Shown one piece after another: positions 37,861 to 48,903 of a DNA stretch of 64,000 bases. The DNA is taken from positions 4,216,764 to 4,280,763 of the forward strand of contig OZ025241.1 of the NCBI GenBank assembly GCA_964019155.1, given 5' to 3'. The position numbers were made by a program, and so were the translations under genes. The notes beneath the pieces are model-generated. The model searched no databases and had not been told where the DNA came from. It saw only the letters and a list, made by a program, of their open reading frames with translations. How positions within the stretch are numbered: position 1 is the stretch's first letter; every line of letters starts with the position of its first letter. Source of the DNA: Osedax fenrisi (taxonomy: Eukaryota > Annelida > Polychaeta > Sabellida > Siboglinidae).

Positions 37861-38151
37861 ATCATTCATGTGTTAGCATTCATAGCGAGCGGACGTGTTT
37901 ATAAACGCAATCAACCGTAAACAATACAGCTAAGTTATTTATCATATTCTATATAACATTATATGTTAATATTATATCATACATTTATTATCAGTATTTC
38001 TATACATATTAATTACACATATTTTATATTTATCATGTATTATTTAAATATATTTATATTTGTTTAATTTGCTTATTTAATAGTGAATACATTATATATT
38101 ATATGTAAAAATTGTATAATACTGTATATTATTTACATTATTTATTATCAG

Positions 38152-38205
<54 letters not shown>

Positions 38206-39048
38206 GGTATATATTAATTACACATACTTATATATTTGTCATGTAGAATTAAATAATATATATATTTGTTTAATTTGCTTATTTAAGTATTGAATACATT
38301 ATATATTATACATTAATACAACATAAAATATGGCAAATAGAATGTCTAATTTAGAGTTGTCTGAGACAATTAAAAATTACATTACAAATATTTGATGAAC
38401 ATATAAAATCATTAATTGATGAAAATACGAAAGTAATAAATGATCTAAAAAATAATATCACATAATTGAAATCTATAATAAATAGTATAAAAGAATATTA
38501 ATGATGTATTTATTCTAAAAAAAACATTAAAATATTCATTTATAAGTAAATATTAGTTTTTTTTTATATAATTTATATATTTTAATATTTATTTTTTTTA
38601 TTTATATTTGTTTTACATCTTGTTTCGTTTATTGTTTTAAATATTTTTTTAAATTATTATTGGTATTATTAGTCATCTGTAATTTGACAGGAATGTGGCG
38701 CCATTGCACATCTTATTGAAAGATGATTAATTTTTGTTTAGTAGTTTTAATTTTATAACATACTTTTAGATATTTTTATTTTACACATATTTATAATAAT
38801 TTACTATTTTTATTAACAAGTTCTCAATATTGTAAATTTACATATTTTACTAATATATATTTTAATACATTTTAATATTATACAATTATTTTATTATCTT
38901 ATTTTATTATTTACTTTAATGTAATGGATTGAAATATGATGATAACTTATGTTCATGAACAGTGTTTTATTATTTTTATTAATTTATATATTTTATACAA
39001 TATATGTATCTTCTATTTTATTACAAAGAATGCTAACACATGAATCAT
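37861..39048. mobile_element. Candidate terminal-inverted-repeat element
   Basis: The 21-bp ends ATCATTCATGTGTTAGCATT-C (37,861-37,881) and G-AATGCTAACACATGAATCAT (39,028-39,048) are inverted repeats with one mismatch. The interior has an imperfect tandem duplication of about 160 bp (37,983-38,105 and 38,142-38,310) and a short plus-strand frame beginning MANRMSNLELSETIKN at 38,331 that breaks after about 20 codons. No transposase was recognised. Confidence 0.5.
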
Positions 39049-39690
39049 TATTATTATATTATTACTTTTACTAATATTGTAATCTGTACATGAACATATT
39101 GGAGGTATCGACCAAATAAAGCCTAGGCTTTCACTGATCCTCCATAGACGTATGATATACATAGTATGTCGTATGTCTATAAACTGATTTCATTCATATA
39201 TATATATAAATTGAACTAGATAAGGGATAATTGTTAGATAATATATTTACTGCCTTGCTAATTATGTCGACTCATGCATTTCCTTGTATGCATTATCTAA
39301 TTCAATCACAGTAACTCGCGCTACCTCATCATACCACAATAAATATGACCAATACCAAACACTAACTTATTCACTATACTACTATATAACATTTGATATA
39401 TTACTTAATTTATAGTTGTTAATAAATTTACAATATTATATGTATGTTTATTTATATAATACTTATATTTTGATAGTTTTGGAATACATCTATAATATAT
39501 GTTGTTAATTATCACATATTCAAATATATATATCAATTTAAAAAATATATATATTATTTTTGCATATGTATAAAATATTCCAACATTTTATTAACATTTT
39601 AAAAATAAAATCAATATATACACACTATATAGATTGATGTATAGGTTAATTATACAAATTAATTTTTAATTATACATTTTAATAATTACA

Positions 39691-39726
<36 letters not shown>

Positions 39727-40029
39727 CATAAATCAAATGTATTATTTCATGTTGTAAATCATGAAATAATGGAGAAGGTGATAAACAAATGTAGGTTAGA
39801 TGTATAGATGTTTACCTATTTATTATTTTTGCGAGGATTTCCCCAATCATCATATTCTAGATAAGTTAGATTCTCATGAGTTAACAAAAATTACTAATTA
39901 ATAAAACTTATTAATTTAATTATAGTTGAATTTGAATTGAATTATAGTTGAATTTGAATTGAAATGAATTTTCAATTAATAATCAAAGATAACAATTTAT
40001 ACATTTTCTTTACTCACAAATATATATAA
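39049..40029. other. Unit-B-specific AT-rich DNA, nothing recognised
   Basis: A GC-richer island at 39,095-39,170 (GGAGGTATCGACCAAATAAA) and another at 39,260-39,360 show no usable frame. A short hairpin lies at 39,745-39,765. Confidence 0.45.
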
Positions 40030-40750
40030 ACATATATAACAACTGATTATTTGAGTAATTAAAATTAATTTAAATCTATTCTATTTAATAAAATGTTATC
40101 TTGTAGATAGCTTTAAATTAAACAATTTGTGGTGCCACTAAAACCATAATATGTTATCTTGTTTAATAAAATCTTATGATCTACAAGATAGAATTTTTTT
40201 TTAGATCTAGAAATAATGAGGATAATTTATTATTTCTTTCTAAGTTAGATTCCATAAAATTATAGTGATCTATATATGATAGATTAGACAATATAGTGCA
40301 AGCAAATTTGAATAATTTCTAATAAAATCATATTGTTTGGCATATAATAAATTAAGTTTGTAAATAAAACGAAATCTATTAGTAATTATTTTATCTATAA
40401 TCTGAAAATTGAAATAATAAGGCAATGGGTCTATAGTTATTCATATCATCTAGTTTCCCTATATTAAAAAAGGATTATTAGAAATAACTTATTACTGATA
40501 TTTTCATGTTATCTGGAATAGTAGTCACAAATTATTAAGTTAAAAATGGAAGTAAGTGCATCTAAAATAAAATAAAAAATAAATTTGATTATTATCATGT
40601 CAATGTTACTAAAATCTAACGAATATTTAGATTTACAATCCCCAATAGCAGTAGGTAATACTGACTCAGTATATCATTAGATATAGGCTAAAATAAAATG
40701 TATTTTTTTTGAGGATTTTTTAAATATATCTCGTGGGATGATCTATTTTC
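40030..40750 (-). pseudogene. LINE reverse-transcriptase relic
   Basis: Minus-strand frames contain non-LTR reverse transcriptase motifs in the correct order: SKYSLDFSNIDM, then ALTSIFNLI, then PDNMKIS near 40,520, then NNYRPIALLF near 40,430, and SLFLDLKK followed by VDHKILLNKITYYGFSG near 40,200-40,130. The pieces are joined by frameshifts and stops. The pre-RT part resembles the plus-strand LINE at the right edge of the window (KSKRSLDINNHDM), so both may belong to one Jockey/CR1-like family. It abuts the truncated kelch copy B' at about 40,930. Confidence 0.75.
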
Positions 40751-41099
40751 ACAATTAAGTTAATTGAATTAACTATTGGAAAATTGTCTTGTAGATCAGT
40801 AGCTATTGGAATAAAAAACTTATAGAATGTATTTTTTAAATATATCCGTTATTATTAAAACTTTAAATCTAAATTTAAAATTAAAGCTTTAAACCCATAT
40901 TATCTACATTATCATTATCGATATAAAATGTGTAGTAATTAATAAGGTAAATAAGGTTAATTAGTCAATCTATAATATAGATTCTATACTGAACACTAAT
41001 ATCTTATTATATCAGTAATAGAGTATATATAATAGTATGTATAGATATATGAACAAATATATTATATATTATAATAACATTATATAATGAGAGGTAAAC

Positions 41100-41303
41100 C
41101 TGAAGATAATTGGAAATCTCAATATATGATGAAATATTATCAAGTGATAATGTTAAATCTCCGGAATATAGGTAGTCAATAATTTTGCTGAATGATTTCT
41201 TGTCAAAGGTAAAGTTAACCCGATTATTTCTTGTTTCAATGACATCATTAGATAGTAAGGCTTTGAAGTAATGACTCTCGTATGCAATTATAATTTTATG
41301 CAC
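41100..41303 (-). CDS. BTB-BACK-kelch protein, exon 2, extra copy B'
   Basis: 68 codons, phase 0 to phase 0, with an intact acceptor (TTTTAG) and donor (GTTTAC). It reads VHKIIIAYESHYFKALL, but FSKIIDYLYSGDL and NISSYIEISNYLQ differ from the other copies. Homology to the other units ends at about 40,930, downstream of this exon, so exon 3 is missing here and a LINE relic follows. This copy is thus a 5' gene fragment with exon 1 and exon 2 only, unless its transcripts splice on to copy B 11 kb away. Confidence 0.75.
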
Positions 41304-41359
41304 CTAAAATAATAATTTGATATAAAATATATTGGTATATATTAATATATTAAAATGTT

Positions 41360-41403
<44 letters not shown>

Positions 41404-43569
41404 GAATGTGAGTTAAACATGTAATTCAGCTGATACATTAAAATATTACTTCTGTCAATTGTAATACACTATATACCATATTGAAAATGTCTAATACACA
41501 CACAAGGATAAGTCGAAATATTGGTAATGTTGATATTATCATAAAGATCCTTAGAAATAATTTACAATTTGGAATCTGATTTCCATGATATTTAGTAAAC
41601 GGGTGAAATACCAAACTATATAGATTCTATACCATATTTTATAAAATAGGCAAGTAATAAAATCATACTACTATACATTCTATTTTAGGAAAAGTAATTG
41701 GAATATTGTTAACATTTTTTATCTATATAAATTAGACATAGAGTTCTACGTACTTGAGAGAATAGTAAATACAATTCAATATTATTATATTTAATTCATA
41801 TTTTAAATTGTATACAATATATATATATTTCTTTTTATTTCTATAAAATAAGAAAATTAATATAAAAAATGAATTAATCTATATATCTCTTTTCAATACC
41901 AAACAAAATATTTGAATATATCATAAACTATTATCTGAATTTCATTTTGAACTATAGTATAGTGAGAACATAATTATATTTAGATAAATGCATTAAGTTA
42001 TTTAAATAACAAATAAATAGAATGGATTTAAAATTTTAAAAATGATTAATATAATAGTTAGGTTATATTCTACCTTTATATTTATACTAAAATATATATT
42101 CATCAATTAATCGATATTTTTTCATATTTTATAATTTGAATAATTTTTTTTTATATTTACATTCATTAAAACACATTTTTTATAATACTTGTTAAACAGA
42201 TTATTACACATTATATATTATATGATATCATCAGAATTGAAACAACATCGTAAATATAATAAATTTAAAAAATCCAAAATATTCTCAATTTTTAAACCGA
42301 CAGACATTTATTTCCATTTTAGATAAATGACCACATATTATACATATTAAACTTATATATATATATATACTGTATCGACAAATAGGTTCTAATGAAATTT
42401 TAAATATATTTATTGTAATTGCCATATAATATATGCCAGAGAATATCACTTGTAACAAAAAAATTGACTGTATCGACTAAATTCAACTACAATATTTAGA
42501 ATTTTTCATCACGTGTATCGACATTATGAAAGTATTAAATAGTTTTAGTATTTATAATTTACATAGGTTGCTGAGTATATTACAAAACTATGTACTTCAT
42601 ATATTATCTAATATATTAATATAACAATTATTGCAGAATCACAATACTATATATAGTATGTGCATGATTGCATAGTGTATACACTATGCAAACATGCACA
42701 TACTGGAATTTATTATCTTGAGAGTTAATATTTTAAGATCTTCTATCTAGGTAGTCAAAAAATCTATATTTAATAATATTTAATATATAATATCAAAACA
42801 ATGAATATACTCAATACATATATAGTGCATATTTTAAAAATGTTTATCAATATTGATGATGATGATTAATATAACATTATATATCCATAGAATATTTCTA
42901 AGTTAGACGATGTTCTATTACCAGATTTTTTTCTGTGTATGATCACATTATATACATATTTCTTGTACTGATTATATCAATGTATATGATAGTATTATTC
43001 CATACTAATATTTTATCAATATCACATAGTTTTCCAAGATATAAATTATGCAAATGATTGTGAATATAATTATAATATATATATATATATATATATGATT
43101 CCATTAGTATAACATCTACAACCGATATTATTAATATGCTAACTGATATACACAATTATATCTACAAATAATATCGATAATTCTGAATGTAAGCAGTTGT
43201 CCAATATTAAATAACCTATTGACAATTGTGATTTATCAAAGTTAATAATTACTAAACAAACAAATAGATTACTAATGTACTTAATTATCAACAATAACAA
43301 AATATATATTACATTCTTTTATTGTTTAATTTATGAAATACATAATTATATAGGTAATACAAATACATAACAATATGATCCAAATCAAGGGTAGAATATA
43401 TTTGATATCTGATAATATAGATATAAATGTTTCTATAGCACTACTCATAATTAGGTGTAACTTTAAATTAACCATACCCTAATCATTCGTAGTGACATAC
43501 GGCTGTATCAACATATTTCTAAAGTTAATGGTTTGTCAATACAACCAGTTTCTACTAGTAGATATACAG

Positions 43570-43626
<57 letters not shown>

Positions 43627-43737
43627 TATAAATATATATATATATATATTTATAGTTTTAATTTAAATATAACCATATTATACATATAACATAATATCAA
43701 AATAATGAAATATAAGCCAATGCATCAATGTATTTAC
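41304..43737 (-). other. Kelch intron 1 (copy B')
   Basis: This is the 2.4-kb intron between the 43,738 donor (GTAAAT) and the 41,303 acceptor. It is collinear with 59,240-62,000 in copy C, including TCACGTGTATCGACATTATG. It contains a 50-bp near-perfect palindrome (42,655-42,704) and a (TA)n run (43,573-43,621). Apparent frames here are not conserved in C. Confidence 0.7.
42655..42704. repeat. 50-bp near-perfect palindrome
   Basis: The core is TTGCATAGTGTATACACTATGCAA (given as arms TTGCATAGTGTA and TACACTATGCAA), flanked by AGTATGTGCATG and CATGCACATACT, with a single mismatch. Copy C has lost the left half (near 60,885-60,915). Confidence 0.92.
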
Positions 43738-43839
43738 CTTATACGTGTCGTCATTATTTATAATTATGAAATCTGTCAAAAATTCTTCTTTACGAGAAAT
43801 ATTCAAATATGAAATTATATTTTCTTTATATGTTGACAT
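43738..43839 (-). CDS. BTB-BACK-kelch protein, exon 1 (start of BTB)
   Basis: This is the only first exon found in the window. ATG at 43,839-43,837 opens a 34-codon exon (MSTYKENIIS, then RKEEFLTDFIIINNDDTYK) ending in AAG before the donor GTAAAT. Joined in phase 0 to an exon 2 it gives DDTYK-VHKIIIAYES, the canonical BTB order (strand pair, then HK and helix). Full length with exon 2 and exon 3 would be 34+68+443 = 545 residues, normal for this family. The ATG is preceded by TTAAATCAG, so a non-coding upstream exon is possible. It was too short to stand out as an ORF and was found by looking for the missing BTB N-terminus. Confidence 0.8.
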
Positions 43840-44318
43840 CTGATTTAATATTTATAATTAATAATGTGCGTTATAATATATAATCATTATAAATCTAAAA
43901 TATAATTGATATTCTATTATAATAAATAAGTCGAATAATGAAATAAATAAATACACAAAATGTTGTACAAGTCTATCGTACAGCTGGCGTCACTCACTTA
44001 TAAATCGACGAGCATTATAAATAAGCAAAATAGCAAAGCGGGCTTTGATAATAGTTACAATAATACGATTTTATATATTGATGTAATTATAATAAAATTA
44101 GTATATTTGGAAAGCTTATTAAATTATATTATAATGTTCATATTTTAGTTTTTATTAATTTTTATTAAAACAAAAGTTATGAGCAAAAATGTGAAAAATG
44201 TATATATATATATATATTATAAAAATCAATGAATAAGTAAACAATAAACCTACAGTGTATTTTATAAACAATGCAATATGTTATGTAGGTTAATTATATA
44301 TATATATATATATATAGG
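43840..44318. promoter_or_regulatory. Upstream region of the kelch gene; possible promoter or 5' UTR
   Basis: The stretch 43,965-44,050 is less AT-rich than its surroundings (GTACAGCTGGCGTCACTCAC) and lies 130-210 bases upstream of the only kelch start codon. This is where a promoter or an untranslated first exon would be expected. Nothing in it identifies a transcription start, so this is positional inference. A (TA)n run at 44,293-44,316 separates it from the LINE fragment. Confidence 0.25.
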
Positions 44319-44797
44319 ATTATTATATTACAAAATAGAGCTATACGTGCTATTTATAATTTACATAATAGGATTAATACTGATGAATTTTATAATTCTT
44401 TAAATATTTTGAAATTTAAGGATATATATAAATGTAAAACAATATAAATTATGTATGATATTTTAAATAGTAAATCAACATCTCCATATAAATCTATATT
44501 TTTTCTAAAAAAAAATAACTATAGTCAAAGAAGTCAATATAAATTTATAATACCATCATATAGGTTACAAATAAAATATTTTAGTATATTTTATAACGGA
44601 CCTATATTATGGAATAATTTAGAAAATTCTTTTATAAATTTATAATACCATCATATAGGTTACAAATAAAATATTTTAGTATATTTTATAACTGACCTAT
44701 ATTATGGAATAATTTAGAAAATTCTTTTAAAACTTATCTATCGAAATCAGTATTAAAACGGAATTTGAAAAAACGATATATAAATCACTATCTATAA
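44319..44797 (+). pseudogene. LINE ORF2 C-terminal fragment with internal duplication
   Basis: The frame from 44,328 reads LQNRAIRAIYNLHNRI, FYNSLNILKFKDIYKCK, and after one stop IMYDILNSK, then YRLQIKYFSIFYNGPILWNN, the typical C-terminal region of Jockey/CR1-like LINE proteins. A 95-bp direct duplication (44,539-44,633, then 44,634 onward) shifts the frame. The final part (KRNLKKRYINHYL) ends at TAA 44,797. The fragment is 5' truncated next to a (TA)n run. A shared 3' terminal motif near 45,910-45,945 suggests its 3' UTR may extend that far. Confidence 0.75.
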
Positions 44798-45938
44798 TAA
44801 AATTGTATGTACTATACATCTATACATCTATAGATTAATTGAAATTTTTGAATAGACATATTTACTAATGATAACTAATGATAACACTTTGACTAAGGAT
44901 ACATATTTAACTAATGATAATTATTAATAAATGAGAACTATTAAACTAAGGTTATTTAAACTTTTGAATTTACATAAATATATTTTTTAATATATAAAAA
45001 AAACCATAAAATAAAATATTATTTTTTTAAACCTTTTAACTGTTTTTAAAACCTTTAACTTATGTGTATTTTTAGTATTTTATTTTTTAATTTAAATTTT
45101 CTTGAGGTCTATATAATTAATATGAAATTGTAAGTGATTATTTTTGTGTATTGTATTATTATTGTATATTAAGTGTGGTTGTAGTTGTATAGCTTTGTAT
45201 TGTGTTTTTTACGTTTTGTTTAATTACCTAATTATTTTGTTTTAATTTTGATTATATTTTAATTATTTTATTTATTTATCTTATCTCAAATTTTATTTAC
45301 ATGATGAATGGCATTATGGGGAGTTTTTTTAAAAATATTTATATTGTTTAACAATTTAAAAAAGTAATCTATATGAATATACATTTATAGTAACATTTTA
45401 ACTAATTTATATTGTGTTTTTTTGGTGACGGAGTTTCTGATGTTTTTGTAATTGTGTGGTATGGTACGTGTCGGGGAAAGGGATATACTTTTACTGAGAG
45501 GAAAGTATTGCCAGTGTTCTTATTATTGGCACAAATAGGATCCCTAAGGCATTGGACCTGACGAACCCATACCCCTGAAGTTGATACACCATATATCCTC
45601 ATTAATTTCAATTACTGTTGGCTACTCTGGTTATAATTGTAATGATTAAATATATCGTATTTTTATAAGTGTATTATTCTAATAGGTTACTAAATAATTA
45701 AATTTTATTTATAATTTGTTTTTTAACATATATTTTTGTATATATTTTGTGTATATATTTTATATACATATATATTTCTTTTACTAACTTTAACTCTAAA
45801 TATTTTATTTATTTTTATTTTACTTTTAATATAATTTTCTCCTCATAATTGTCGTATAGGAAAGTGAAATAGGTAAACGACTAGATAAGCATAGCGCTTC
45901 TTCGTTTACCATGGTCATACCTAAATTCTGATTATTAT

Positions 45939-45978
<40 letters not shown>

Positions 45979-46069
45979 CGTGCGTTTAGATGCACACGCC
46001 TCATATAAAATTCAAATGTTATGATCCGCATATGATTTTTATAATTTCACTATATATTATAAAATAATG
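44798..46069. other. Possible LINE 3' UTR plus an unrecognised GC-richer block
   Basis: The end, ACCATGGTCATACCTAAATT followed by (ATT)n at 45,909-45,945, matches the end of the short insertion at 61,815-61,950 (ACCATGGTGTAAACCTAAAT then (AAT)n), so a LINE 3' terminus is plausible. The block 45,420-45,620 is clearly less AT-rich and has a 69-codon minus-strand frame. I do not recognise it. Confidence 0.4.
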
Positions 46070-46196
46070 ACCCTGTGGACCAATAGTTATGACCGGAGAA
46101 GTGACCGGGGATATGACCGGAGATATGACACCACCGGTCATTTAATGACCGTGAAAACGACCGTAGATTCGACCGGTGGACCAATAGTTCGGTTGA
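46070..46196. repeat. GACCGG-rich cluster
   Basis: It holds at least five GACCGG/GACCGT motifs in about 120 bases (ATGACCGGAGA, GTGACCGGGGA, CCACCGGTCA, CGACCGTAGA), framed by two copies of GTGGACCAATAGTT. It lies exactly before the resumption of unit homology at 46,207, so it may be the terminus of a mobile element. Confidence 0.5.
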
Positions 46197-46206
46197 TCCC
46201 AATATT

Positions 46207-47109
46207 AATTATATAATATAATATAAATATATAATTTAAATCCGATATTATTTAAATATGTAATATTACAAGTGCATTTTGGCGGCAAGCAAAATTGTAA
46301 ATAAATAATTTTTGGTTAGATATTTTATTTAACTTTTAAATTTACATATATTATTATGATAAATTACACTAATTTTAATTAATAAATATATTATTTATAA
46401 TATAATTAATAATGTTTAATATGTACATACCTTTAAATTTGTAAGTAAATACTAATATGTAATAAGAAGTAGTGAAGTAAAAAAAATAATTATGAGATGC
46501 AATAATAATCCGACTCTTAAATTAATTCTAATATCTGTGGTAAAAATCATAGAATTAATACTAATATATAATATCAAATAATAGTTATTATTGTATATAT
46601 ACAAGACCTCGGGTTATAGGAGGTCTTGATATATAGCTATATTTTATAATACTTGAATAATATATAAGTTATATCAGATAAAACATAAAATACGATACTA
46701 TTATAAAATATATGAATGTATTATAGTAATTATGCCTCTATATGTATGGGAATCTTTAAAACTTATATTATATAATAGGAAATTAAAATAACATATAAAA
46801 CTGTAACATATGTTAGCAATATTACTGTACTATTACATATATTGTATATTTTGTATATACTAGTCATAATAAATAATAATAGTATATGCGTATAATATTA
46901 ATATCATAAAATAAAGTAACATATATAAAAAAAATGATAATAAAACTAGATAATAATTATAAAAAAGATTTATGTTAAAAAAGGTAATAAGAATATCCAA
47001 GTTTAAATATTAAATTAAATATTAATGTAATAATAATATAATATGAAATAATAATATTCTACATTATAATAAGATAATGTGTATCAATATCATATTGGTT
47101 ATAATATAA
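46207..47109. other. Start of unit tail (copy B), no gene seen
   Basis: Homologous to 17,617-18,539. It differs by a small insertion that forms a hairpin (46,602-46,628; CAAGACCTC pairs with GAGGTCTTG). Confidence 0.5.
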
Positions 47110-47900
47110 TATTTCAATGTTTCTGTATCCTAATTATCTAATGATTAAATATATATTCTTCTTATTGTAGTAATACAATAAACGTATAGTAGTATAAAAT
47201 CCCTTTGGTAGTATCCACGGGCTTTAGTATTATTCAACACGTTCAACTTCCATTATATATCTTGTTATACCATAGCCATCCTCCCTTAAATTCCAAAAAC
47301 GTATATTCTCCTACATTATAACATCTATCTGGAATGTCCTACTAACTTCAGCTATAATATCCATTCAATATCACACCTCCTTCAATAATAATACCTCCTA
47401 TGCTATCTTGGTATATGTGGTAGGTTATATGAGGTAGGGTATTCCCTGTTAATACTAATATAACGTCATTTATATCCTCTATCTAATTTCATTATATTTT
47501 AATTGTATTTTATATTTTCTATAGTAATAAAGTGATCCCCGTAAGTGCACGTAAAATAAATAATAAATAATAAAATACAACAAAAAAGTGTAAGTATACT
47601 AATTATAATAAGAAGAAAATATAATGAAATTAGATAGAGGATATATATGACGTTGTATTAGTATTGTCAATGCCTCATATAACCAATATATCATAGGAGG
47701 TATTAGTATTGAAGGAGGTGTGAGATTGAATAGATCGTCAATTATAATGTCATCACTTTGTGACGATGCCTAATAAATCATATTTCATCATTCATTCATA
47801 TCGATTCGTAGTGATCACTGTGATCTCAGTGTTGATCAGTGATCTCGAGATAACGGAGTCCGCACGTATCTATTACGTATATGTGGGTTAATGGATTCCG
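47110..47900 (-). pseudogene. Relic of an older BTB-kelch gene, copy B
   Basis: It matches the relic at 18,540-19,350 with independent point differences (GFYTTIRLLYYYNKKN here, GYYITVRLFYYYNKKN there). It contains the same foldback insertion at 47,361-47,731. Stops are present in both. The shared stops and insertion show that it was dead before the tails were duplicated. Confidence 0.42.
47361..47731. repeat. Foldback (MITE-like) element, copy B
   Basis: About 371 bp against 410 bp in unit A; one arm is shortened (the AATATAAAATATAATT stretch is missing). The same ends and centre are present. Confidence 0.82.
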
Positions 47901-48420
47901 TATGTATCGATTACATAATAGTAAATAATTATATATGTTAACATAGTAGTGTTAACCTATATATAATATACATACTATAGTATACATAAACACCTACTTA
48001 CTATAGGAAGAGGGAAATCTTTCATTACCGCACCTCTAGGAATATATCGGTTAAACTAAGTAGGTAACCTATTTTAAATCCATCAATATCTCTTATTAAC
48101 GGTGTTACAACTTTTCACATCATTTACAATTAAATTTGAATAACCATACAATTGTACAATTATACCTACATATTTTAAGTGAAATAATATTGTTAGTACA
48201 AAATTAGATTTATAAATAATGTGTATACATGGTTATAACCTCGTTACGTATAATATTAAATGAAAATAATTTTATGTAGTTTTTAAGTATTTTTATGTAC
48301 AACATTGAATTTCGAAACACGATTTCGCATAAGTAGGAAATAGTAGTGTTTTAATAAAATACGGTACAATTACGATATAGGATATAAATAAATAACGTAA
48401 TATATTAATCATAATTCGAT

Positions 48421-48545
48421 GAATGGCGAAATGCAGCTCGGCCCAAAAATCCTTTGTCGGAATCCAAACATCGTTGTTATGGTTATGTTATCCTCGCCTA
48501 TCGAATATGTCAGCTTTCGTTTCATCGATGCAGACACACCTATTA
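48421..48545 (-). pseudogene. Possible Tc1/mariner-type transposase fragment
   Basis: The minus strand reads RCVCIDETKADIFDRRG, a stop, then NNDVWIPTKDFWAEL, resembling the block around the second catalytic Asp (DET/DES) of Tc1-like transposases. The corresponding place in unit A (about 19,945) lacks it. Only about 40 codons remain. Confidence 0.4.
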
Positions 48546-48903
48546 TTTTTTTTAGAAAAATCTTTGTTTTTAGTAACTATTTATAATAGGTGCGTATCTA
48601 ATGGTGTTAATAAATTATAAAATATTACATGTTAATCAATTAGATGTAAATTTAATAAAAGATTATCAATATAATCAATACTTAATAATTATATATATAT
48701 ATATATATAGGAACTACAAAGACGTTATTATATGAAAGCAGGGCTCATGTAAGACACCTGTTCATACAACCCCAATCTCCCCTACTTAATAAACTATATA
48801 CTATATTAAATCTATTAACATAAGTTATGACTTTTGATAACATAATAAATTTCTATTATTTAAATTATGATTATATTTATTATTTATTCACATAATATAA
48901 TAG

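Noticed and set aside
42943..43155. Frame VVDVILMES...LGKLCDIDKIL as the kelch first exon
   Set aside because: No compatible phase-0 donor gives a normal BTB junction, and copy C has frame breaks and a stop there. The 43,738-43,839 exon fits perfectly.
43960..44148. 62-codon plus-strand frame upstream of the kelch start
   Set aside because: No motif and no second copy to test; the position suits the kelch promoter or 5' UTR better.
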